Shown: one piece after another, positions 46,126 to 54,637 of the stretch | How positions within the stretch are numbered: the stretch's first letter is position 1 | Layout: each line of letters starts with the position of its first letter | Source of the DNA: Bacteroidia bacterium | GTDB taxonomy: Bacteria; Bacteroidota; Bacteroidia; NS11-12g; UBA9320 | NCBI GenBank assembly: GCA_020849295.1 | Contig: JADLGN010000020.1 | Span: forward strand, 1-64,000 | Length of the DNA stretch: 64,000 nt | Direction of reading: 5' to 3' | The notes under the pieces: model-generated | What the model was told of the DNA's origin: nothing | The model's input: the letters and a program-made list of their open reading frames with translations, nothing else | Databases searched by the model: none | Made by a program: the position numbers and the translations under genes

Positions 46126-48591
46126 TTGATACGCAAAATATCATTATTTTTACTATTCGTACTCTGCTTTATGCAGCTAAAAGCTACCCACATTGTAGGT
46201 GGCGATTTTTATTATCAATATCTCGGCAATGACGATTACCGTATCACAATGAAACTATATATTGATTGTGCAAACGGAAATAAAGATGCAATAGAAAGTG
46301 ACTTAACAGCAAGTATTGGTTTCTTTGATGGAAAATCTGGCGATTATTTATTTGCAAAAGAAATAACCAGAACCGGACCAATTCATCTTACCGGTGTTCC
46401 GTACAAATGTATTGAAAATACAGGCTCAGTATGTGTAGATCAATATAATTATATTTTTGAAATAAACCTGCCCAAACGCAAAGACGGATACATAATTTCA
46501 TTTCAGCGTTGCTGCCGAAACAATACAATAAAAAACATTGAAAATCCTTCTGGAACAGGTGCTACATACTGGGTAAAAATACCAGACAGATATGTATATG
46601 GTGATGATAATAGTCCTATTTTTAAACAATTTCCACCTATTTACATTTGCAAACAAATACCTCTTGTATTTGACCATTCAGCAAAAGATGCTGATGGAGA
46701 TTCTCTTAGCTATGAACTTTACCAGCCATATCTTGGAGCTAATAAAGATTCTCCAAAACCTAACATTCCAAGCAATCCTCCATACACTAAACTTAATTGG
46801 AGTTCGGGCTTTAGTACAGGTAATCCTATGTGGGGAAATCCGAGTCTTGCAATAGACCCTGAAACGGGAGAACTTACAGTTACACCAAGTATTAATGGGC
46901 AGTTTGTTATTGGAATAAAAGTAAAACAATGGCGAAAAGGTGTATTAATAGGTGAAACTTTGCGTGATTATCAATTTAATGTTCTTGATTGCAAAGCAGT
47001 AGTTGTTTCTTATTTTAAGCCAGTAACTTCTTGTTCTGATACAGTATTTTTTAATAATAAAAGCATTGGTGCTACTTCATACGAATGGGATTTTGGCGAT
47101 CCTGCGTCGGGTTTTACAAATAATAAAAGTAACCTAAAAAATCCAAAACATATTTTTTCTAAAGGAGGAGATTATTATGTAAAACTTAAAGCATGGAACT
47201 CGGCTTGTGTTGACGAATATACTATTAAAGTAAAGGTAAGAATAAAAAAAGGTTTTGATCTCGGCAAAAACATCACATACTGTAATAAATTCAAACATCA
47301 GCTTTCAGTTCCATGGAATGATTTCAATATGATAACTTGGTCAACAGGAGAAAATACTACTTATATAAGTATTACAGATACCGGCAAATACTGGGTAGAA
47401 GCTGTATATGGTTTGTGCATTTTACGCGATACCATTAAAATAGGATACGAACCTGTAAGTTTTGACCCACCTAAAGATTCAATGATATGCGATTATTTAA
47501 ATACTACTCTTGAATTGAAAAATGTAAGCAAAAACTCTCGAATTATGTGGAGTACGGGAGATACTATAGCAAAAACAGTTGTAACTAACGAAGGAAAATA
47601 TACTGTACGCGTATTCAATAGCTATTGCGAAAAAAATGATACAGTTGAAATAAGTATAGCTAAAATAAAACCATATTTAGGTGATGATATTTTTGTATGT
47701 AATGATTTTTTGATAACTCTTGATGCTGGAAAAATTCAAAATGGAGCAAGCTACAAATGGCATGATGGCTCAATTGACAGAACTTACACTACAAATACGC
47801 CCGGGAAATACTGGGTAACTACCACATTAAAACACTGTAAAAAATCTGACACTCTCACAATAAGCAATTCAACTGTTGATGTTGAACTTGGATTTGATAA
47901 AAACTTTTGTGATTCTGTAAATATAAAAGTAGATGCCGGATTGCCACGTCCGGGGACAACACGTACTTACTTATGGAGTAATGGAGAAACAGGACAAAAA
48001 ACATTGATTAAATCAAAAGGAAAACATTGGGTTAGGGTTACAGATAATTATGGATGCTTTAATTCTGATACAATTAGGTTTTTCTTAACTTTTTCGCCAA
48101 AAATTAACTTAGGTAATGACACTGTAATTTGCCTTAGGTCGCCTATTTATATTTCTCCAGGCAAAGGATTTAGTTCGTACCAATGGAATAATGGCTCTAA
48201 AGATGATGTACTAAAAGTAGAAAATGACGGGGTTTATTATGTAACTGTAGTGGACGAAGCCGGCTGTAAAGCTACTGATTCTATTAAAGTAATGACTGAC
48301 CCAAATAGATTACCAAATGATATTTTTGTACCAAATGCATTTACACCAAATGATGATGGATTGAATGATTTATTTCCATTTACCACACCTGTTTTACATT
48401 CAAATTACAATCTAAAAATATTTGACAGATGGGGTGAAAAAATATATGACTCTGAATATAATCACGACCCTTGGAATGGTGAAACTAAAAACAAAAACGA
48501 TCAAATTGATGCTTATATATGGGTTGTTTCGTACAAAGGATGCGATGGAAATCATAAGTCAAACAAAGGGACAATTACTATTATAAGATAA
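46126..48591 (+). CDS. PKD and Ig-like repeat surface protein, T9SS type B (gliding motility-associated C-terminus)
   Basis: An 821-residue exported protein. The signal peptide (1-21) leads into THIVGGDFYYQYLG, a hallmark N-terminus of this class. A PKD domain lies at about 300-375 (SYEWDFGDP). Five tandem Ig-like repeats of 60-75 residues follow (385-725), each with W(S/H/N)-x-G and a closing G-x-Y-x-V strand. The C-terminal 85 residues (VPNAFTPNDDGLNDLF, FDRWGEKIYDS) are a T9SS type B sorting domain. It is probably an adhesin. The only in-frame start is TTG 46126; the nearest ATG (46110) is out of frame and closes at once. Confidence 0.87.
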   Translation: MIRKISLFLLFVLCFMQLKATHIVGGDFYYQYLGNDDYRITMKLYIDCANGNKDAIESDLTASIGFFDGKSGDYLFAKEITRTGPIHLTGVPYKCIENTGSVCVDQYNYIFEINLPKRKDGYIISFQRCCRNNTIKNIENPSGTGATYWVKIPDRYVYGDDNSPIFKQFPPIYICKQIPLVFDHSAKDADGDSLSYELYQPYLGANKDSPKPNIPSNPPYTKLNWSSGFSTGNPMWGNPSLAIDPETGELTVTPSINGQFVIGIKVKQWRKGVLIGETLRDYQFNVLDCKAVVVSYFKPVTSCSDTVFFNNKSIGATSYEWDFGDPASGFTNNKSNLKNPKHIFSKGGDYYVKLKAWNSACVDEYTIKVKVRIKKGFDLGKNITYCNKFKHQLSVPWNDFNMITWSTGENTTYISITDTGKYWVEAVYGLCILRDTIKIGYEPVSFDPPKDSMICDYLNTTLELKNVSKNSRIMWSTGDTIAKTVVTNEGKYTVRVFNSYCEKNDTVEISIAKIKPYLGDDIFVCNDFLITLDAGKIQNGASYKWHDGSIDRTYTTNTPGKYWVTTTLKHCKKSDTLTISNSTVDVELGFDKNFCDSVNIKVDAGLPRPGTTRTYLWSNGETGQKTLIKSKGKHWVRVTDNYGCFNSDTIRFFLTFSPKINLGNDTVICLRSPIYISPGKGFSSYQWNNGSKDDVLKVENDGVYYVTVVDEAGCKATDSIKVMTDPNRLPNDIFVPNAFTPNDDGLNDLFPFTTPVLHSNYNLKIFDRWGEKIYDSEYNHDPWNGETKNKNDQIDAYIWVVSYKGCDGNHKSNKGTITIIR

Positions 48592-48634
48592 TTTTTTTTT
48601 AATATAATTAATTACATATTTGTATTGAAAAAAA

Positions 48635-49255
48635 ATGATAAAAAAACCACTGCTTCTGTTTTTTGTATTAGTATTTAGTTATAATTCTAATGCACAATGC
48701 AGATTTTTTAAAAATACTGATTCGTATCGAATTTCAGTATTCAACAATCAATATTATTATCCATTTGTAGGTATAAAAAATGTGTTCACTTCAAAATATC
48801 ATGCCGGAATATCAGCAGGTATAATCAACAATATTAAAGAAAAGAAAAAATCAACATTATATTACGATATCAGGTTCGGCGTATATAATCACAGATTTAT
48901 ACAAACAAGTATTCAATTGTACAGCAATATAGGATTTCGTTATAAGTTGCCAAAGCAATTTTATGTATCATCAGATATTGGGGCAGGTTATCTTCATGCT
49001 ATTTTACATCAAAAAATTTTTAAAGCTGATGAAAATGGAAATTATTCAAAAGTAAGAACCATAGGAAAGCCGCAGATTATTTTTGCATTAGGAATAAGTG
49101 CAGGAAAACAAGTAAAAATTTGTAAAAAACAAAGTAACATTTTTATAAGCTATCAGCCATGGTTTCAATTGCCTTATATAAAATCTTACGTGCCTTTATT
49201 GCCCAATAATTCTTTACATTTAGGGTTTGAACTTTTAATTAACAACAAAAAATGA
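48635..49255 (+). CDS. Exported protein, probable outer-membrane beta-barrel
   Basis: A 206-residue protein with a signal peptide (about 1-21, ending SNAQ). Alternating hydrophobic strands follow (HAGISAGIINN, LYYDIRFGVYNHRF, NIGFRYKLPKQFYVSSDIGAGYLHA, and a last strand LHLGFELLI). This pattern suggests a small eight- to ten-stranded outer-membrane barrel. No named family is recognised. It lies 43 bases after the T9SS type B gene and overlaps the serine hydrolase gene by 4 bases, so these three genes may form a unit. Confidence 0.68.
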   Translation: MIKKPLLLFFVLVFSYNSNAQCRFFKNTDSYRISVFNNQYYYPFVGIKNVFTSKYHAGISAGIINNIKEKKKSTLYYDIRFGVYNHRFIQTSIQLYSNIGFRYKLPKQFYVSSDIGAGYLHAILHQKIFKADENGNYSKVRTIGKPQIIFALGISAGKQVKICKKQSNIFISYQPWFQLPYIKSYVPLLPNNSLHLGFELLINNKK

Positions 49256-50433
49256 TAAAGCAGTACTTAACAATTATACTATCTGTTATATTTTTTGTGT
49301 CATGCAAAAAAGCCGAAATAGGCAATACTACAGATTGTACCAATAGCACAAATCCTAACCCTTTGCATCCAAAAGCCTCAACATTACAGAACCTTGTTGA
49401 CAAATATATTAAAAAAGGTTTGCCAGGAATTTCTCTTATGATAAAAAATAGTGATGGAACATGGGTTACATCTGCAGGATATGCAAGCCTTGAAGATAGA
49501 ATACTATACAAACCTTGCCATGTTGGCAAAGTTGGGAGTATTACTAAATTTATGATAGGTGTACTTGTTTTTAAACTTATGGAAGACTCAGTAAACACAC
49601 ATATTGGATACGCTGATTTTGACAAACCCCTAAGCAATTGGATAGATAAAGATATCTTAAAAAATATAGAAAATGCCGAAAATGCCACTCTCAGGCAATG
49701 TCTTAATCACTCAACCGGTATTTTTGATATAATTACAGACTCTGAGTTTTATCTATCTGTACTTAATAATCCGAACAAAAGATGGACTCAAGAAGAATTA
49801 TTAAAATTTGTATATGGTAGAAAAGCCGCATTTCAATTGGGTACTTCTTCCGGATATTCTAATACAAATACCATTCTTGCAAGTATGGTTATTGAAAAAT
49901 CAACAGGGAAAAAACATCTTGAGTTGCTTAGAGAAAAATTATGGAAGCCTTTGGGGATGAATGACACCTATTATCAAGGTCGCGAAGATTTACCACCGTT
50001 TGTTACACAAGGTTATTTTGACTTATATAATAAAAAACAACTTACTAATGTTTCAAACATTTTGCCGGGTAGTGGTAATGCTTTTAATGGAGTATTTTCA
50101 AATGTTTATGATCATCAAAAACTTATTGAAGGAGTACTTATTGATAAAACTGTGCTTTCAAACAAATCTCTTGCAATGATGCAATCTTTTGGACCACCAG
50201 ATGGAATAAACAATTATGGAGTAGGAATAATGAAAAAATTTAATGACCGAGGGAATAATTATGGATTGGGTCACTCTGGCAGAGACCTTGGATATACTGC
50301 AGATTTGTTTTGGTTCCCTAATAAAAATTTCACAATAAATTTGTTTATCAATTACGGAACAGATTCAGAAAGTTTTTTAAAACCTATTTTTTATGAATTT
50401 GAAGCTGAATTGATTGATGAAATGTTGAAATAA
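49252..50433 (+). CDS. Serine beta-lactamase-like hydrolase lipoprotein (class C/DD-peptidase fold)
   Basis: A 393-residue lipoprotein (lipobox FVSC, Cys18). Motifs of the class C/DD-carboxypeptidase fold are S-x-x-K at Ser96-Lys99 (GSITKF), Tyr-Ser-Asn in SSGYSNTNT (about 200-208) and GHSGRDLGYTADLF as the third box (His-x-Gly type). Such proteins act as D-Ala-D-Ala carboxypeptidases or esterases rather than true beta-lactamases; the substrate is unknown. The start overlaps the preceding gene by 4 bases. Confidence 0.88.
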   Translation: MIKQYLTIILSVIFFVSCKKAEIGNTTDCTNSTNPNPLHPKASTLQNLVDKYIKKGLPGISLMIKNSDGTWVTSAGYASLEDRILYKPCHVGKVGSITKFMIGVLVFKLMEDSVNTHIGYADFDKPLSNWIDKDILKNIENAENATLRQCLNHSTGIFDIITDSEFYLSVLNNPNKRWTQEELLKFVYGRKAAFQLGTSSGYSNTNTILASMVIEKSTGKKHLELLREKLWKPLGMNDTYYQGREDLPPFVTQGYFDLYNKKQLTNVSNILPGSGNAFNGVFSNVYDHQKLIEGVLIDKTVLSNKSLAMMQSFGPPDGINNYGVGIMKKFNDRGNNYGLGHSGRDLGYTADLFWFPNKNFTINLFINYGTDSESFLKPIFYEFEAELIDEMLK

Positions 50434-50449
50434 CTAATGTTATGTTTAT

Positions 50450-50486
50450 ATCTTGTACTAAAATATGTTTACACAAAAAAGTGTAA
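50450..50486. repeat. 37-bp direct repeat, copy 1
   Basis: This copy is identical to 50931-50967 at 36 of 37 positions (A versus T at position 8). It contains a small inverted repeat, TTACAC-AAAAAA-GTGTAA. It lies 16 bases after the serine hydrolase stop and just upstream of the transposase remnant. Confidence 0.85.
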
Positions 50487-50515
50487 TACATGGATAAATA
50501 AAATCATAAAAAAAA

Positions 50516-50674
50516 CTCGAACAAGGTGTTGATTTATACAACAGCGAAAGACCTCACATGAGTATAGGTAACTACACTCCAAACAGAATTCATGATTCAA
50601 AAACAAAAAACAAAACAGAGAGATTATTGAAAAATTATTATCGAAAAAAATCTATTATTGAAAACCCAATTTAG
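50516..50674 (+). pseudogene. IS3-family transposase remnant (OrfB C-terminus)
   Basis: The frame from about 50516 to the TAG at 50672-50674 encodes 52 residues matching the C-terminal end of IS3-type transposases. It includes LEQGVDLYNSERPHMSIG and NYTPNRIHDS, the consensus YN-x-x-RPH...TP block. No start, no catalytic DDE segment and no OrfA are present, so only the tail survives. No intact terminal inverted repeats could be placed. Low-identity TGTTTAC/GTAAAC segments flank it at 50467 and 50721. Confidence 0.75.
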
Positions 50675-50754
50675 GACTAAAAATGAATTGTAAACTTATA
50701 GTAGGATTATTGAATTAAACTGTAAACTTTTTTTAGGGCGATACATAAATCATA

Positions 50755-50822
50755 CGACCCCGTTGGGGTCGCACACATCGGTCGCCCATCTTTTTCTATA
50801 AACATATCATCCCTATGGGATG
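50755..50822. repeat. Paired palindromes (REP-like element)
   Basis: Two perfect hairpins are separated by 36 bases: CGACCCC-GTT-GGGGTCG (50755-50771, stem 7) and CATCCC-TAT-GGGATG (50808-50822, stem 6). They are much richer in GC than their surroundings. Neither is followed by a T run, so they are not simple terminators. The pairing of a GACCCC and a CATCCC hairpin resembles interspersed repeats I recall from other Bacteroidota chromosomes. Confidence 0.7.
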
Positions 50823-50930
50823 TGTACCAGCAAATAAAAATCCTAATCCGAAAAATTCAAATGTTTATTAGAACAAATGCAAATAGCAAATAGAACCCAA
50901 AGGTATCAAATGTTTATTGAAACGAATATT

Positions 50931-50967
50931 ATCTTGTTCTAAAATATGTTTACACAAAAAAGTGTAA
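50931..50967. repeat. 37-bp direct repeat, copy 2
   Basis: Second copy of the repeat at 50450-50486 (36 of 37 identical), with the same TTACAC/GTGTAA inverted repeat. The two copies are 481 bases apart start to start and bracket the transposase remnant and the palindromes. Confidence 0.85.
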
Positions 50968-51044
50968 AATAGTCAAATTTTTTTAACAAGATTTTATTAA
51001 AAATAATAAATTTGAATCTTTAATTTATTAAGTTTATATAAAGT

Positions 51045-51470
51045 ATGATTAGATTATTTATATCAGTTTCTATAGCATTGTTGTGCTCTTGCAATACAAA
51101 AACTATTGACAAAAGAATACCACTAAAATCAAATATTGAAAACAATGTAAAATTGGGAGATACTCTTGTAATATTTGCAAGTGATTGTAAGGGGTGTGCA
51201 TTTAGTACCACTTATAGCTTTAAAGATAGTTTGGGCATTATTAAAAAAACTAATTACAAAAGTTATGATCCTTGTCCTGAATGTGATGGTGGTTCGTACA
51301 GTGTAGAAATAGAATTTGTAGCCTTATCTACAGGCAAAACAACACTAAAAATGTATATGGAAACGTCTGAGAGCTATGAAGTTTCAGATACCTTAGACGA
51401 GGGAAAAAAACCTAATTTAGCTGATACTACACCTGTTGCAAAATTTAATATAGTGGTTAAAAATAAATAA
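51045..51470 (+). CDS. Small lipoprotein with two CxxC pairs
   Basis: A 141-residue lipoprotein (signal LLCSC, lipidated Cys16). The mature part has two cysteine pairs, DCKGCAF and PCPECDGG, which could bind a metal or form disulfides. A beta-rich C-terminal half ends in TPVAKFNIVVKNK. The strand FVALSTGKTTLKMYM is faintly like chagasin-type (I42) inhibitors or other Ig-like domains, but the family is not recognised. It is the first intact gene after the decayed repeat region. Confidence 0.7.
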   Translation: MIRLFISVSIALLCSCNTKTIDKRIPLKSNIENNVKLGDTLVIFASDCKGCAFSTTYSFKDSLGIIKKTNYKSYDPCPECDGGSYSVEIEFVALSTGKTTLKMYMETSESYEVSDTLDEGKKPNLADTTPVAKFNIVVKNK

Positions 51471-51589
51471 TATTGGGGAATAAATCTAAATTGTGAATAG
51501 GTTCAGAAATTTCTAAAGAAAATGTAGAAATAGCATAAGAAACATTAAAGGAACATAAAATGAATAAATCAGATATAGCGATATAAAAT

Positions 51590-54500
51590 TTATTTAGCAA
51601 AAGTATTAATCATTTTATTCAAAACATCACAAGCTGCTTTGCTTATTTTAGTTCCGGGTCCAAAAATAAAATGAGTGCCTGAATTATACAGGTAATTATA
51701 ATCTTTTTCAGGAATTACACCGCCTGCTATAATTATTACATCTTTTCTGCCTAATTTTTTTAATTCGTTAATTACTTCAGGAATTAGAGTTTTATGACCT
51801 CCTGCAAGGCTTGAAATTCCAAGACAATGTACATCGTTTTCTACAGCTTGTATTGCAACTTCTGCCGGTGTTTGAAATAGAGGTCCTATATCAACATCAA
51901 AACCAATATCAGCAAACGCAGTTGCTATAACTTTTGCACCTCTGTCGTGTCCGTCTTGTCCCATTTTAGCTACCATTATCCTTGGTTGACGACCATCTTT
52001 TGCGGCAAATTCTTCAGCAAGTTTTTTTGCTTTTATATAATATTCGTCCATTTGCGATTCGCTTTTAAAAACTCCTGAAATTACTCTTACTTTGGGATTG
52101 TATCTGCCAAAACATTTTTCCAAAGCTAACGAAATTTCTCCTAAAGTTGCTTTATTTTTTGCTGCATCAATTGCAAGTTCAAGCAAATTTCCTGTTCCAT
52201 TTTGGGCTGCTTTTGTAAGATTGTTTAATGAATTTTCAAGATTTTGAGCATTCCTGTTTGCTTTATAATTTTTAAGTTTTTTTACTTGTTTGGTTCTTAC
52301 TTCATTGTTATCTATTGATAAAATTTCAATTTTTGATTTTTCATTAACCCAATATTTATTAACCCCCACAATTATTTCATTTCCGTTATCTATTCTCGCT
52401 TGTTTTTTTGCTGCCGATTCTTCTATTTTCAATTTGGGCAAACCTGTTTCTATTGCTTTTGCCATTCCTCCAAGCGATTCTATTTCTTCTATTAGTTCCC
52501 ACGCTTTTTGTGCTATATCATTTGTTAGGAATTCTATATAATATGAACCTCCCCATGGGTCTATTGCATTTGTAATTTTAGTTTTGTTTGCTAAATAAAG
52601 TTGTGTATTGCGTGCTATTCGGGCAGAATAATCGGTTGGCAATGCTATAGCTTCGTCAAGTGCATTTGTATGCAGACTCTGTGTTCCTCCAAATACTGCA
52701 GCCATTGCTTCTATGCAAGTACGGGCTATATTGTTATAGGGGTCTTGTTCTGTAAGACTCCATCCCGATGTTTGGCAATGTGTTCTTAGGGCAAGTGATT
52801 TTTCGTTTTTGGGGTTAAATTGCTTAATTAATTTTGCCCAGATTAATCTTGCGGCTCTCATCTTAGCAATTTCAAGAAAAATATTCATTCCTATTCCCCA
52901 AAAAAATGATATACGTGGGGCAAATTCGTCAATTTTCAAACCTGCATTAATACCTGTTCTTACATATTCAAGTCCGTCTGCTAATGTGTATGCAAGTTCT
53001 ATTTCGGCAGATGCACCTGCTTCGTGCATGTGATAGCCACTCACACTTATACAGTTAAATTTTGGCATTTTTGCAGAAGTAAATTTAAAAATATCACCAA
53101 TTATTCTCATAGATGGTATGGGTGGATAAATAAAAGTGTTTCGTACCATAAACTCTTTGAGGATATCATTTTGTATTGTCCCCGAAAGTTGCTCGGGTTT
53201 TACGCCTTGTTCTTCTGCTGCTGCAATATAAAAAGCCATTATTGGTATAACAGCACCATTCATGGTCATACTCACACTCATTTTTTCAAGTGGTATTTCG
53301 TTAAATAATATTTTCATATCATCAACAGTGTCTATTGCAACTCCTGCCATTCCAACATCGCCGCTAACACGCGGGTGATCGCTATCGTAACCTCTATGTG
53401 TAGCAAGGTCAAATGCTACTGAAAGACCCATTTGTCCTGCTGCCAGATTTCTTTTATAAAATGAATTTGATTCTTCTGCTGTTGAAAATCCTGCATATTG
53501 CCTTATTGTCCAAGGTTTTTGAAGATACATTGTAGAATAAGGACCTCTTAAAAAAGGAGGAATTCCGGCTGCAAACTTATAGTTTATATTTTCAAGATTA
53601 TAGTTATCTGAGTTTGTATTAAATTTTGAACCGATTGATGCAATTTTTTGAGTCAACAATTCAATAAAATAACTGCCTTGTGAAGGATCTTTTACTCCAT
53701 TTGCATTACTTTCTTCTTTTAGTAATAATTGTATATTTCTTGCAATTCTGTACAAAAAATTTTGATTAAATTTTTGATTTTCTTCAAGTCCTTGTATTGT
53801 AAAAACATTTGTACCGCCTGAAATAGCAGCAAATGCCATAGTTGTTGCTCTTATTAAATTTTGTTCTAGTTCATTTTCTGTCTTGCTTAAATTTACAGTT
53901 TGGGCAATTAAAAAGGGCTCTGTAATTGAAAAGTTTTTTAGCGATAAATAATTATACCAAATTTGTTTTAATGCTCTTGTATAGGCTATATTTAAATAAA
54001 AATCATCACTTAAGCAATATCTGAAAAATATTTTATCAGTTAAGCTAGTATCTTGTTTTATAATTTCATTAAACACAAAGTCAAGCTTTTCTTTTGCAAA
54101 ATTTATTGATTTTTTAATATCATTTTCTTCACTTGTCAAATCTATACAAATACACTTGAATCCGGTTTTTATATTTTTTATTACATCTAAAACTGTGTTT
54201 TTATACTCTTCATTGTTTTTGCAATTTGAAATTGTAATTGTGCCTTCATTAGTTTTATTTATTAAGCTTTCAACTTTAGAAACTTCATTCTTATCAATTG
54301 ATAAATGAATATTTTTAGAATTTAAAAAAACAGGGATTGGGCTTGTATAGCAATATTTAAAATCTATTGAATCTATTCCTTCTTCAAGGTGATGATCAAT
54401 ATTTTTACTTGAGTTTAAAGAAATACATATTTCAAAGGGCTTAAAATTTTTACTTTTTACAGTTTCCTTAGTTATTGTTTGCTCATACAAATCCTCATAG

Positions 54501-54637
54501 GTACAATAGGAAGGTATTTCTATACCATCGTCTGTTTTATAATGCAATAAATCAGAAATTTCTCTTTCGTTAAGAGTTTTCTTTAAATTGTTAAGCCAGT
54601 CGTTTTTTGAATGACCTTCAAATTCATTAAAATCCAT
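51590..54637 (-). CDS. Methylmalonyl-CoA mutase, fused truncated small-subunit-like and large-subunit segments
   Basis: A 1015-residue adenosylcobalamin mutase interconverting methylmalonyl-CoA and succinyl-CoA. Residues 1-340 resemble the non-catalytic small subunit but lack the middle of its barrel and its B12 domain ([50 protein letters not shown]). Residues 350-1015 are a large-subunit catalytic barrel: [20 protein letters not shown], and the His of [12 protein letters not shown]-terminal B12 domain follows, with DGHDRG (Asp895, His897, Gly900), SSLAGGH and IAGGV. The two subunits are normally separate genes. MeaB is encoded at 4.8 kb. The start overlaps the glyS stop by one base. Confidence 0.92.
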   Translation of the reverse strand: MDFNEFEGHSKNDWLNNLKKTLNEREISDLLHYKTDDGIEIPSYCTYEDLYEQTITKETVKSKNFKPFEICISLNSSKNIDHHLEEGIDSIDFKYCYTSPIPVFLNSKNIHLSIDKNEVSKVESLINKTNEGTITISNCKNNEEYKNTVLDVIKNIKTGFKCICIDLTSEENDIKKSINFAKEKLDFVFNEIIKQDTSLTDKIFFRYCLSDDFYLNIAYTRALKQIWYNYLSLKNFSITEPFLIAQTVNLSKTENELEQNLIRATTMAFAAISGGTNVFTIQGLEENQKFNQNFLYRIARNIQLLLKEESNANGVKDPSQGSYFIELLTQKIASIGSKFNTNSDNYNLENINYKFAAGIPPFLRGPYSTMYLQKPWTIRQYAGFSTAEESNSFYKRNLAAGQMGLSVAFDLATHRGYDSDHPRVSGDVGMAGVAIDTVDDMKILFNEIPLEKMSVSMTMNGAVIPIMAFYIAAAEEQGVKPEQLSGTIQNDILKEFMVRNTFIYPPIPSMRIIGDIFKFTSAKMPKFNCISVSGYHMHEAGASAEIELAYTLADGLEYVRTGINAGLKIDEFAPRISFFWGIGMNIFLEIAKMRAARLIWAKLIKQFNPKNEKSLALRTHCQTSGWSLTEQDPYNNIARTCIEAMAAVFGGTQSLHTNALDEAIALPTDYSARIARNTQLYLANKTKITNAIDPWGGSYYIEFLTNDIAQKAWELIEEIESLGGMAKAIETGLPKLKIEESAAKKQARIDNGNEIIVGVNKYWVNEKSKIEILSIDNNEVRTKQVKKLKNYKANRNAQNLENSLNNLTKAAQNGTGNLLELAIDAAKNKATLGEISLALEKCFGRYNPKVRVISGVFKSESQMDEYYIKAKKLAEEFAAKDGRQPRIMVAKMGQDGHDRGAKVIATAFADIGFDVDIGPLFQTPAEVAIQAVENDVHCLGISSLAGGHKTLIPEVINELKKLGRKDVIIIAGGVIPEKDYNYLYNSGTHFIFGPGTKISKAACDVLNKMINTFAK

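Larger units (their letters stand above)
50434..51044. other. Gene-poor 611-base region with decayed mobile-element sequence
   Basis: This is the longest stretch without an intact gene. It holds two copies of a 37-bp repeat, an IS3-type transposase tail, two near-identical TGTAAACT segments (50689 and 50721) and a pair of palindromes. A region from about 50830 to 50930 repeats the words AAATGTTTATT and GCAAATAGCAAATAG. The pattern is that of stacked, deleted insertions between the serine hydrolase gene and a small lipoprotein gene. Confidence 0.7.

Noticed and set aside
49252..50433. True antibiotic-inactivating beta-lactamase
   Set aside because: The fold motifs fit the broad class C/DD-peptidase/esterase group; the lipoprotein anchor and third motif His-Ser-Gly do not point to a resistance enzyme.
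50755..50771. Palindrome considered as an intrinsic terminator
   Set aside because: No T run follows on either strand, and a second palindrome of similar type lies 36 bases on; a repeat element is a better explanation.
50450..50967. CRISPR-like direct repeats
   Set aside because: Only two copies, 481 bases apart, with no regular spacers and no cas genes.
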